Shown here: positions 25,974 through 33,490 of the stretch, piece after piece
Layout of the letters: each line of letters starts with the position of its first letter
Numbering within the stretch: the stretch's first letter is position 1
Assembly: GCA_030694465.1 (NCBI GenBank)
Contig: JAUXYJ010000081.1
Span: 92,029-156,028 of the forward strand
Direction: 5' to 3'
Origin: Deltaproteobacteria bacterium
GTDB lineage: Bacteria > Myxococcota_A > Polyangia > Polyangiales > Ga0077539
Length of the DNA: 64,000 nt
Notes under the pieces: generated by a model
What the model saw: only the letters and a program-made list of their open reading frames with translations
The model's database searches: none
What the model was told of the DNA's origin: nothing
Program-made: the position numbers and the translations under genes

Positions 25974-26459
25974 ATGCCATCCATCATTCGTGTGCTCATG
26001 GTCGCGGCGAGCCTCGCGCTGTCCTCGGCTTCGGTCGGCTGCGGCGCGCCGGCCTCTACGTGCCCAGGCCCGTCGTGCCCGTGCGGCGCCGGAGGCGCGA
26101 GCGACTGCGCCTGCGCCAACGGAGCGTCCTGCGCGTGGACCTCTAGCGCGAGCGGCAATTTTGTGTGCGGCTCGGGCGCCACCTGCAACACCACCTGCGC
26201 GGCGTCTTGCAACGTGACCTGCGGTCCCGGTGGGCAGTGCACGCACGAGGGCTCGGCGAGCAACAACGTCATCTGCAACAACACCAGCTGCAACGTGCGC
26301 GTCGGCGCGAGCTCGAACGTCAACTGCAACGGTGGCGCGCGCTGCGTGATCGCGTGCTCGGGCCAGTGCAACGTGGACTGTCGCGGCGCGGGCTCGTGCA
26401 CGCTCACCTGCGCAGGCGCCACCGCGCGTGAGGTGTCAGGCACGGATCAGTGCCGCTGA
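25974..26459 (+). CDS. Small Cys/Asn/Ser-rich lipoprotein
   Basis: The 161-aa protein has a lipoprotein signal with Cys23 (SASVGCG). The mature part is dominated by Cys, Asn, Gly and Ser in a roughly repetitive pattern (CNTTCAASCNVTCGPGG, then NNVICNNTSCNVRVGASSNV), with short units like those of beta-helix or adhesin-type surface proteins from Polyangia. Many Cys suggest disulfide-stabilised repeats outside the cell. No enzymatic motif is visible. It lies between the two clusters of 21-bp palindromic repeats. Confidence 0.75.
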   Translation: MPSIIRVLMVAASLALSSASVGCGAPASTCPGPSCPCGAGGASDCACANGASCAWTSSASGNFVCGSGATCNTTCAASCNVTCGPGGQCTHEGSASNNVICNNTSCNVRVGASSNVNCNGGARCVIACSGQCNVDCRGAGSCTLTCAGATAREVSGTDQCR

Positions 26460-26619
26460 GCCGCAGCCCGTAGAGCTCCTGTCGTGCCGTGCGCCTTCGC
26501 GCTGCGCCTAACACGCTGCGCCTAACGCGCGTGAGAGCGCTCGCTAGAGCCCAGGGGTGTTCTTCTCGCAACCCGTTGCTCTTTCGCACACAGAATGAGT
26601 CTCTGTATCATTCACCTCC

Positions 26620-27360
26620 ATGGTGACCCCGAAGAAAGCAACGCCCAAACCCACACCCAAGCCCAGCAAGCCCACAGCACCTGTCGCTGCGCCGCTGGCC
26701 AAAGCGCGCGTAGAGTACCAAGCGCTGTTGCGTGAGATCACCGTCGCCGAGCGCGACGAGCTGCGTGGTTGGGACCGCAAGTGGGAGGCCGTCGCGACGG
26801 TCTTGGCGAAGAAGTATTTCTTGTTCGACGAGTCCGCGAGCACCGCACCCGAGTGGGTCAAAAAGTACGCCCACGAAGAGTACCGAACCGGCGCACGCTA
26901 CGCCCGCGTCGCCACGCTCGCGTCGCCCGACGAAGAGCAGAAGTACACGATCAGCAAGATCGACCTTGCGTACACGATTGACGAAGCGAGGCAGCGCGCC
27001 GCTGCGAAAAAACGAGGCACGGACTGGACGCCCCCGAGCCCACCCAAGAAGCTCGCGCTCGACAAGCTGCGGTACAGCGTGGACCGCGAGGGCACCAAGG
27101 TCTCGCTCGGTCTCGCCGAGGTCTCGGTCGCCGAGCTTCGCGCGCTGCAATCAAGCGAGTCCCGCGCAGAGGGCGCCCCGGCGGCGCGCGTTTCGAAGAG
27201 TGCCCGCGCGGTGATCAAGGCGATCGGCGCAGAGCGGTCGTTGCGCGAGGTCCGCGTCCAAGAGCGAGACAACCAGCTCACCCTGAGCAGCGTGCGTTTT
27301 GACCAGCTCAACGCGCTGGGGCGCGTACTGAGTGCGCTCAAGCTCGACTCCAACGAGTGA
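26620..27360 (+). CDS. Unknown 246-aa protein with basic Pro-rich N-terminus
   Basis: The product begins with a Lys/Pro/Thr-rich tail (residues 1-30, like histone-H1 or AlgP-type tails) and then a mixed alpha-helical domain rich in Lys, Arg, Glu and Ala. Visible stretches include AERDELRGWDRKWEAVATVLAKKYFLFDE (a helix with conserved-looking aromatics) and a C-terminal segment SVAELRALQSSESRAEG to LSALKLDSNE. I do not recognise a family. The basic tail suggests nucleic-acid binding, which is inference. Its stop lies 10 bp before cluster B of the 21-bp repeats, and cluster A is upstream of the preceding gene. Confidence 0.65.
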   Translation: MVTPKKATPKPTPKPSKPTAPVAAPLAKARVEYQALLREITVAERDELRGWDRKWEAVATVLAKKYFLFDESASTAPEWVKKYAHEEYRTGARYARVATLASPDEEQKYTISKIDLAYTIDEARQRAAAKKRGTDWTPPSPPKKLALDKLRYSVDREGTKVSLGLAEVSVAELRALQSSESRAEGAPAARVSKSARAVIKAIGAERSLREVRVQERDNQLTLSSVRFDQLNALGRVLSALKLDSNE

Positions 27361-27370
27361 GCTATCGCCT

Positions 27371-27440
27371 GCCAACGTTGGCCGAGCGGCTGCCAACGTT
27401 GGCCGAGCGCCTGCCAACGTTGGCCGAGCGCCTGCCAACG
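27371..27440. repeat. Four 21-bp tandem repeats with GCCAACGTTGGC core, cluster B
   Basis: Complete 12-bp palindromes at 27371-27382, 27392-27403 and 27413-27424, and a fourth degenerate half-site at 27434-27440, all at 21-bp spacing with spacers CGAGCGGCT or CGAGCGCCT. They match cluster A 1.6 kb away. They begin 10 bp after a stop codon and lie about 125 bp upstream of the metallophosphoesterase start. Confidence 0.85.
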
Positions 27441-27564
27441 AGGGGGCCTGGGCTCGCTGCAATCCACGGGGTTTACACTTCTCAACGCGACGTGGGCCAA
27501 GCTCGGTGCATCCTTTGCCAACGCGCGCTGCGTGGGCAGCGTGCAGAGAAGAGCGTTTGCATCG

Positions 27565-28791
27565 ATGGCTGGATTCATTGTCTACGGGGCCGCAGCGACC
27601 GCCGCGGTGATCACACACGCTGGCCTGCGGCGAGGCAGGCTCTTCGCGCTGTTCTCGGGGATTTTTACCGGCGTACACACGCTCGCTGCGAGCGCGCTGC
27701 TCGGTGCCCTGGGGAGCACCGTGGTCACGCCCGTGGTCGCCTCGCTCAATGTGCTGGTCTATGCGCACTTCGTGGCGCTCGGGCAGCCCGCGTGGCGACC
27801 AGGTTGGTATCGCAGCCTCGTGAGCGTCCCGGCGAGCTTTGTCTCAGCCACCACGCTGTTGTCGCTGCCCTTCGCCGGAGCCATCGCCCTCGGAGCCCCA
27901 ACCGCCGTGCTCGCCGTGCCGCTCGCGCTGGGGGTGTACGGCCTGTGGGACTCGCTGCGAAGCCCCCGCGAGGTGCTCTCGGTCACGCTCGATCAGCAAG
28001 ACGTAGGCGCGCTCAAGCGTGTCACCGAGGCGGTCTCGCGCGTTGAAAACCCAAGCGAAAATTCTGACAAAAGTGCGAGCAAGACCCTGCGTATCGTGCA
28101 GATCACCGACCCTCACTTGGGGGTGTTTATGTCCGTCGAGCGCCTGCGCGCCGTGGTCGAACGCGCGGTGGCGCAAGCGCCCGATTTGGTCTTTCTCACG
28201 GGCGACTTTCTCACGATGGAGTCCCAGGCCGACCCTGGCCTCTTGGCCCGCGCGCTCGAGCCTCTGTTGCCCCTCGCGGGCCGAACGTTTGCGTGCATGG
28301 GCAACCACGACCACGAGGCCCCTCGCACGGTCATGGAGGGCCTCAAGCGAGCTGGCGTGACCCTTCTCGTGGACGAGCTCAGCACCGTCGAGACCGCGCA
28401 CGGCCCGCTTGAAATCCTTGGGTACGACTTTAGGTTTCGTGATCGCGCGGCGCACTTGGCCGAAGTGAGCGCAGCGTTTCCGCGTAGGCCGTCGGTGGGA
28501 CGCGTCGCGATGCTGCATGACCCCGGCGCATTTGCGCATTTGCCCGAGGGCAGCGCAGACTTGGTTCTCGCCGGACACACCCACGGAGGCCAGGTGGGCT
28601 TTGTCCGCTGGGGGATTGTCCACACGGTGGTCTCGGTCTTTACCAAGATCCCGGACCACGGGATGTGGGGCCAGGGCCGTGCGCGTTTGTATGTGCACCG
28701 AGGGACTGGGCACTACGGGTTTCCGCTGCGGGTCGGGGTGCCCTCCGAAGAGTCTGTGTTGGTGGTCTCAGGGCTCTTTGGCCAAGCCTAG
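27565..28791 (+). CDS. Membrane metallophosphoesterase (YkuE/YaeI-like)
   Basis: The 408-aa protein has an N-terminal membrane domain of about four hydrophobic segments (~1-130), then a calcineurin-type metallophosphoesterase domain (~165-400). Metal-site motifs are IVQITDPHLG (Asp and His), TGDFLTM, CMGNHDHEA and AGHTHGGQVG. Relatives include YkuE and E. coli YaeI, which hydrolyse phosphodiester or UDP-lipid pyrophosphate bonds at membranes; the substrate here is unknown. ATG at 27565 is preferred; an in-frame GTG at 27532 would add 11 residues. The gene converges on MbnH with a 4-bp CTAG overlap. Confidence 0.8.
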   Translation: MAGFIVYGAAATAAVITHAGLRRGRLFALFSGIFTGVHTLAASALLGALGSTVVTPVVASLNVLVYAHFVALGQPAWRPGWYRSLVSVPASFVSATTLLSLPFAGAIALGAPTAVLAVPLALGVYGLWDSLRSPREVLSVTLDQQDVGALKRVTEAVSRVENPSENSDKSASKTLRIVQITDPHLGVFMSVERLRAVVERAVAQAPDLVFLTGDFLTMESQADPGLLARALEPLLPLAGRTFACMGNHDHEAPRTVMEGLKRAGVTLLVDELSTVETAHGPLEILGYDFRFRDRAAHLAEVSAAFPRRPSVGRVAMLHDPGAFAHLPEGSADLVLAGHTHGGQVGFVRWGIVHTVVSVFTKIPDHGMWGQGRARLYVHRGTGHYGFPLRVGVPSEESVLVVSGLFGQA

Positions 28792-29945
28792 CGCTCGCGC
28801 CCAAAGGGGTCCTGAAACCGAGGGTCTTCGACGAACCGCCGATCGGTAAGCGCTCGCAAAAACGCAAGTAGATCGTCGCGCTCGGCGTCCGTTAGGGTGA
28901 ACCCTCGCAAGAGATCACTCTTGAGCGGGCTCGTGCTCCCGTCCCCCGCGTTGGGGCCCTCGGTGATGCGCCTCCCGCCCGCGGCGTAGTGCGCGATGAC
29001 TTGCTCAAGCGTCGCGATCGAGCCGTCGTGCATGTACGGCGCGGTGAGCTCAATGTTGCGAAGGGACGGCGCGCGAAAGCGTCCCATGTCCTCGGGCCGC
29101 GTGCTCACCTCAAGCACCCCTCGGTTGGGTGCCGGGTACGCGCCGCGACCGTCGATGTTGTACAGCGCGGTGTTGTGAAACGGCGCCTCGCGTGGCGCAG
29201 AGCCCTCGCTCACCGTCGCGTCCGAGAAGTTAAACCCCGAGTGGCAGTGATAGCACTCGAGCCGCTCGGTATTAAACAGCTCGAGCCCTCGCACGGCGCT
29301 CGCTGTCATCGCGCTGCGGTCCCCTCGCACATAGCGATCGTAGGGCGCATTAAACGAGATCAAGGTCCGCTCAAACGAGGCGATCGCGCGCGCGACATTG
29401 GTCACGGTGACAGGGTCGCTGTCGGCCGAAAAAGCTCGGCGAAACATCGCGGGATACATCGCATCTGCGCGCAAACGGGTGAGCAGCTCGCCTTCTTGGC
29501 CCGAGAGCCCAAGCTCGACGGGGGTGTCTCCAAACATGGGAATCAGCGCCTGACGTTCGAGCTCACCCAACGACGGGTTGGCCCACGTTAGAGCGCTCGC
29601 GTAGCCGATGTTGGTGAGGCTCATCGCGTTGCGGGGAGTGAGCTGCCCGGTCGAGCCCATGGACGTCGCTCGGCCATCGGTAAACGCGCGAGAGGGCAAG
29701 TGACAGCTCCCGCACGACTGCGTTTGATTGAGGCTCAACTGGCGATCGAAGAAGAGCCGACGCCCGAGGCGCACCTTGTCTGCGCTCATGGGGTTGTCGG
29801 GTGGGACCCTCGGCGCTGCGGTCCCCTCGGGAAGCGCAAACGGATACGCCACGGGCACATCATTGGGATCGCTCGGACCACACGCGGTCGTGAGGTACAG
29901 CGAGAGCGCCGCGAGGGGCCAGAGTCGGGTGGTGAGTGTGCGCAC
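28788..29945 (-). CDS. mbnH: MbnH-family di-heme enzyme (cytochrome c peroxidase superfamily)
   Basis: The 385-aa lipoprotein-like protein (Cys22 in LYLTTACG) has two CxxCH heme sites: CGSCHLPSRAF (~residue 78) and CYHCHSGFNFSD (~229). The C-terminal APYMHDGSIATLEQVIAHY is the usual MbnH/MauG-type block near the second heme. In characterised members, MbnH oxidises a Trp of its partner MbnP to kynurenine, creating a copper site. A GTG at 29945 is preceded by AAGGAG at 6 nt, which decides the start over an upstream GTG at 29999. It follows mbnP on the same strand with 53 bp between, so the pair is an operon. Confidence 0.85.
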   Translation of the reverse strand: MRTLTTRLWPLAALSLYLTTACGPSDPNDVPVAYPFALPEGTAAPRVPPDNPMSADKVRLGRRLFFDRQLSLNQTQSCGSCHLPSRAFTDGRATSMGSTGQLTPRNAMSLTNIGYASALTWANPSLGELERQALIPMFGDTPVELGLSGQEGELLTRLRADAMYPAMFRRAFSADSDPVTVTNVARAIASFERTLISFNAPYDRYVRGDRSAMTASAVRGLELFNTERLECYHCHSGFNFSDATVSEGSAPREAPFHNTALYNIDGRGAYPAPNRGVLEVSTRPEDMGRFRAPSLRNIELTAPYMHDGSIATLEQVIAHYAAGGRRITEGPNAGDGSTSPLKSDLLRGFTLTDAERDDLLAFLRALTDRRFVEDPRFQDPFGRER

Positions 29946-29951
29946 GGGTCG

Positions 29952-29957
29952 CTCCTT
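29952..29957 (-). promoter_or_regulatory. Ribosome binding site fixing the mbnH start
   Basis: AAGGAG on the minus strand, 6 nt before the GTG at 29945. No such site precedes the earlier in-frame GTG at 29999, which would also place the signal peptide behind 18 extra basic residues. Confidence 0.7.
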
Positions 29958-29998
29958 CGAGTTGAGTCTAGCGAAGCGTGCGATGCGCGAGAGGCTCA

Positions 29999-30961
29999 CT
30001 AGCGCGCTTCGACGCGAAAAAAGCGCTGCGTTGCAGCGGGCATCCCTGCAAACGGGAGCCCAAGCGCGCCGAAGATCTCACGACAGTCCATGTCGTCCGC
30101 GCCAGACATGCAGCCCGGTGCGCTCATGGCCTGGTTGGTGTCCACGTTGCTCTGCGCGAGCAGGGCCGCCAAGTCCATCACGATGTTGTCCCGCGTGGGG
30201 TCATAGTTGTCGAGAGAGACCTCGATCACGTTGGGGTTTGCGCAGGGATTGACCGGCCCCGTCGCGTTGCCCGCGCAGCCCGTGCTGCCAATGTGGACGT
30301 TGTAGCCCATCGCGAGCCCTGTTGTGTTTCCGTCGATCTTGAGAAAGCGGTACCCCGCGTTCCAGGTCCACCAGAGCGCGGAGGCGTTGAGGGGCGCGGG
30401 TGCGCTCGAAGACTCACGGTGATTGAGCATAAACGGCACGCCCACTTTGAAGCGGATCCCGCGGACGCTCGCAGCCATCGCGCGGCCCACGACCACCGAG
30501 TGGGTCTCGGTCGTGCCTTCGCTGCACGCGCCGGTGCGGTCTTCGAAGTCGAGCATCGCGACGCCTGCACCCTGAAACATCGGCACGGTGTCCAACGTCA
30601 CCGGCGACTCGCCCGCGGCGGTGACCAAGCGCACATCATGGATGTACAAGCGAAAATCCTTGGGAGTCCACGTCGTGTTGGTCATACCCATGTTGGTGAA
30701 CTGCTGCCCACAGCGAAACGGCATCGCGCCGACGCGGGCGGCAAACTCGATCCGCACTGGGTCCTGGCCAGGGCCAGCTTCGGTACCCGCCTCGGTGCTC
30801 GCCTCGACGGAAGCATCGCTCGCCGTGGCATCTGCCGACGCGTCGTTCTGGTTTACCGGAGGCGCGCACGCCGCGAGCGCAAATCCTGCTGCGAAGCGCA
30901 AGGCATAGCGGTTGCGTTGGGTAGCCCATTGGCTCACCAAAGTGCGATGTTCGTCTGTCAT
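29999..30961 (-). CDS. mbnP: MbnP-family metal-binding lipoprotein (four-Cys metallo-mystery-pair protein)
   Basis: The 320-aa protein has a signal with lipobox (AAGFALAACAPP), an Asp/Ala/Glu-rich linker (~37-70) and the MbnP domain (~72-320). Expected features are FAARVGAMPFRCGQQF at its start, DFRLYIHDVRLV, GACSEGTTETHSVVVG, the ALWWTWNAGYRF block with several Trp, and later Cys pairs (STGCAG, NPCANPNV, PGCMSG, MDCREIF). In characterised pairs one conserved Trp is converted to kynurenine by MbnH and copper binds nearby; which Trp is modified here is not determined. Start ATG at 30961. It lies 62 bp downstream of comM on the same strand, with no functional link known. Confidence 0.85.
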   Translation of the reverse strand: MTDEHRTLVSQWATQRNRYALRFAAGFALAACAPPVNQNDASADATASDASVEASTEAGTEAGPGQDPVRIEFAARVGAMPFRCGQQFTNMGMTNTTWTPKDFRLYIHDVRLVTAAGESPVTLDTVPMFQGAGVAMLDFEDRTGACSEGTTETHSVVVGRAMAASVRGIRFKVGVPFMLNHRESSSAPAPLNASALWWTWNAGYRFLKIDGNTTGLAMGYNVHIGSTGCAGNATGPVNPCANPNVIEVSLDNYDPTRDNIVMDLAALLAQSNVDTNQAMSAPGCMSGADDMDCREIFGALGLPFAGMPAATQRFFRVEAR

Positions 30962-31023
30962 AGTGTGCTGCTCTGCCAGAGCTCAGGCGTGTACGCAATG
31001 CGGCACATGGTCGCAGCACCGAG

Positions 31024-32535
31024 TCAGCCCTGCGCCATCGAGCGATAGCCCACCGCTTCGGCGACGTGGACAGCGCTCACGCTGCTCTCTCCCTCAAGGT
31101 CCGCGATCGTGCGTGATACCCGCAGTACGCGGGTCATCGCGCGTGCGCTGAGCCCCATGCGCTCGGCCGCGAGGGTGACAAGGCCTCTGGCATCGGGCTC
31201 GAGGGCGGCGACCGCCCTGAGCGCCCTCGGAGTGAGCCTCGCGTTGGGCGCGCGCTGGTTGGCCTCGCGCTGCATCTGGCGGTCTCGGGCAGCGCTCACG
31301 TGGGTACGTACGCTCTGAGAAGAAGGGCCATCGGGGGCCTCGCCATAGACCATCGCAGGAGAGCCAGGGAGGTGCACACAGAGGTCAATGCGATCGAGCA
31401 AGGGGCCCGAGACCCGAGAGCGATAGCGCTTGACCCGCTCGGCGCTGCAGTCGCAGCGATCGGACGGGTCGCCTTGGTAGCCGCAGGGGCAGGGGTTCAT
31501 GGCCGCAACGAGTGTAAATCGTGCGGGAAACGTCGATCGAACGCGCGACCGCACGATGGTCACGCTGCCGTCTTCGAGGGGCTCGCGCAGGGCCTCGAGA
31601 GAGTCTCGCGAGAACTCAGGCAGCTCGTCCAAAAAGAGCACCCCGTGGTGCGCCAACGCGATCTCGCCAGGTCGGGGAGGGTCACCCCCGCCGACGAGCC
31701 CCACCGTGCTGGCTGTGTGATGCGGTGCGCGAAAGGGCCTGCGCTCGACGAGTGAGACGCCACCGCGGAGCATCCCCGCGACCGAGTACACGCTGGTCAC
31801 CTCGATCGCTTCGTCAAACGTGAGCGGCGGCAAGATGCCCGGCATGGCCTTGGCGAGCAGCGTTTTTCCGCCCCCGGGGGGACCCATAAAGAGCACATTG
31901 TGAGCGCCCGCCGCGGCGATCTCGAGGGCGCGCCGTGCGGCGTGTTGCCCGCGGATGTCCGAGAGGTCTACAACCTCGCTCTCGTTCGGGGCGCTCGAGA
32001 CCCTCTCGGCCGTGGGCAGCTCGTACTCACCGCGCAAGAACGCGATAACCTCCGAGAGTGAGCGCGCCGCGCGCACCGAGAGACCCGAGACAACAGCAGC
32101 CTCGGCGGCGTTCTCAGCCGGCACCACGACGCCGAGAAAACCCTGTTTTCTTGCACACAGAACCATCGCGAGGACCCCGCGCACTGGGCGGAGGTTTCCG
32201 TTGAGCGAGAGCTCTCCGATGAGCATCCAACGCTCTAAAATCTCTTCGGGACACTCTCTCGCGGCGGCAAGTGTGGCCACCGCGATGGCGAGGTCAAACC
32301 CCGCGCCGTACTTGCGCAAATCCGCAGGGGCGAGGTTCACCGTGACCCGCCGCGTGGGGATCAGAAAGCCCACTTGTTCCAGAGCGCTCCGTACGCGCAT
32401 GCGTGACTCACGCACGCTGGCCTCGGGGAGGCCCACGAGGTCAAACGCAGGCAGCCCTCGCGCGATGTCCACCTCGACCTGGACTGGGTGTGCTTCGAGA
32501 CCGACTAACGTAGAGGCGTGGGTTGCTGCGAGCAT
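31024..32535 (-). CDS. comM: YifB/ComM family Mg-chelatase-like AAA+ ATPase
   Basis: The 503-aa protein has the ComM layout: an N-terminal Lon-protease-like S5 domain (MLAATHASTLVGLEAHPVQV to ~170), an AAA+ core with Walker A GPPGGGKTLLAKAMPG (~225-240), Walker B region VLFLDELPEF, a zinc-like Cys cluster (NPCPCGYQGDPSDRCDC), and the C-terminal Mg-chelatase lid. ComM is a hexameric helicase that extends branch migration during natural transformation. The ATG at 32535 is the conserved family start; the frame opens at 32568. Two copies of CCGCCATGGCGG lie about 80-115 bp upstream of this start. Confidence 0.9.
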   Translation of the reverse strand: MLAATHASTLVGLEAHPVQVEVDIARGLPAFDLVGLPEASVRESRMRVRSALEQVGFLIPTRRVTVNLAPADLRKYGAGFDLAIAVATLAAARECPEEILERWMLIGELSLNGNLRPVRGVLAMVLCARKQGFLGVVVPAENAAEAAVVSGLSVRAARSLSEVIAFLRGEYELPTAERVSSAPNESEVVDLSDIRGQHAARRALEIAAAGAHNVLFMGPPGGGKTLLAKAMPGILPPLTFDEAIEVTSVYSVAGMLRGGVSLVERRPFRAPHHTASTVGLVGGGDPPRPGEIALAHHGVLFLDELPEFSRDSLEALREPLEDGSVTIVRSRVRSTFPARFTLVAAMNPCPCGYQGDPSDRCDCSAERVKRYRSRVSGPLLDRIDLCVHLPGSPAMVYGEAPDGPSSQSVRTHVSAARDRQMQREANQRAPNARLTPRALRAVAALEPDARGLVTLAAERMGLSARAMTRVLRVSRTIADLEGESSVSAVHVAEAVGYRSMAQG

Positions 32536-32616
32536 AGTGGCCAAGCTCACATGCGGGCGCCATGCCAAGGCAAAAGACCACGAGTTTTCAAGCAGTTACG
32601 TGCTCTTGGCTGGCGG

Positions 32617-32651
32617 CCGCCATGGCGGTCTTGCGTACACCGCCATGGCGG
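32617..32651. repeat. Paired palindromes CCGCCATGGCGG with 23-bp spacing
   Basis: Two perfect 12-bp palindromes (32617-32628 and 32640-32651), each followed by TC, in the gap between the glutathione transferase and comM genes. Both genes are on the minus strand, so the pair lies upstream of comM and just beyond the transferase 3' end. A regulator site or a repeat-family relative of the 21-bp clusters is possible. Confidence 0.75.
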
Positions 32652-32663
32652 TCCCTCCCGCCA

Positions 32664-33272
32664 CTACGCGCTCGGAACGGTCCGCACCATCGAGGGCCGC
32701 TGCGCAAACTGGTCGTACCAGTGAAACAACCGCGGCCGCGTCGTGCGGATGTCCCCGAGCACATCGCGAAAGAGCATCCATCCCAAGCCCGCCGCCGCAG
32801 AGATCTGCCCAAGCTCGCACGTGCCCTCAAACTGGGTGATCTCTTGCTCCAGTGCGTCCAGACCCTGGAGAGCCTTCTGGGTCTGTCCATCGATCCACGG
32901 AGCCCAATGAAGCTCCTTCGGGCGCTGCATTCGCTCGTAAAAAACCAAGATCGCCGAGTCCATGATCCCGTCCGCGAGGGCCTGCAAGCGCAGCGTCTGC
33001 CAGCGCGCCGCGCCGCTCTTGGGCAACAAAGTCTGTGTTTCGACCAGCGAGCAGAGGTACTCGCAGATGACGGGCGAGTCGTAGAGCGCACCCGCCTCGG
33101 TGACCAACGTAGGGATCTTGTTCAGTGGGTTGACCGACGAGAGCACAGGGTCGGCGCTCATGGGCGAGGGGCGCAAAAATTCTAGGCTCACCTGCTCTGA
33201 GAGGCCAAGCTCGTGAAGCACGATGAGCACCTTGCGGGCGTAAGGCGACGTGGCGGTATAGTAGAGTTTCAC
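32664..33272 (-). CDS. Glutathione S-transferase family protein
   Basis: The 202-aa product begins with the thioredoxin-fold GST domain: KLYYTATSPYARKVLIVLHELGL (with the candidate catalytic Ser in TSPYARKV), NPLNKIPTLVTEAGALYDSPVICEYL, then the all-helical domain from ~85 with LQALADGIMDSAILVFYERM. It should bind glutathione and catalyse conjugation or thiol exchange; the substrate is unknown. The GTG at 33272 puts the first beta-strand at the N-terminus as the family requires. ATG at 33344 is in frame but would add 24 residues unlike the family. It diverges from the kinase at 33491. Confidence 0.8.
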   Translation of the reverse strand: MKLYYTATSPYARKVLIVLHELGLSEQVSLEFLRPSPMSADPVLSSVNPLNKIPTLVTEAGALYDSPVICEYLCSLVETQTLLPKSGAARWQTLRLQALADGIMDSAILVFYERMQRPKELHWAPWIDGQTQKALQGLDALEQEITQFEGTCELGQISAAAGLGWMLFRDVLGDIRTTRPRLFHWYDQFAQRPSMVRTVPSA

Positions 33273-33490
33273 GCGCACGAGGATGCGCCAAAGGTCCTCG
33301 GGTCGCCACGGTGAACACGGCTCACGCACAGAGGGCGCTGCCATGATTTCTGACCCTGTAGGATCGTGGCAGAATCGTGGCGGATCGCGGGGCTGTTCGA
33401 GTAGAGTCGTTGGGTCTCGCTTGTAGGCAGCGGCAGCGGGGACTCCTACCTGTACCCCTCCCTCTCCTTCGCACACCGCGTAAAGTTCTT

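Noticed and set aside
33273..33344. Longer N-terminus for the glutathione transferase (ATG at 33344)
   Set aside because: Adds 24 residues unlike the family before the first beta-strand; the GTG at 33272 fits the fold.
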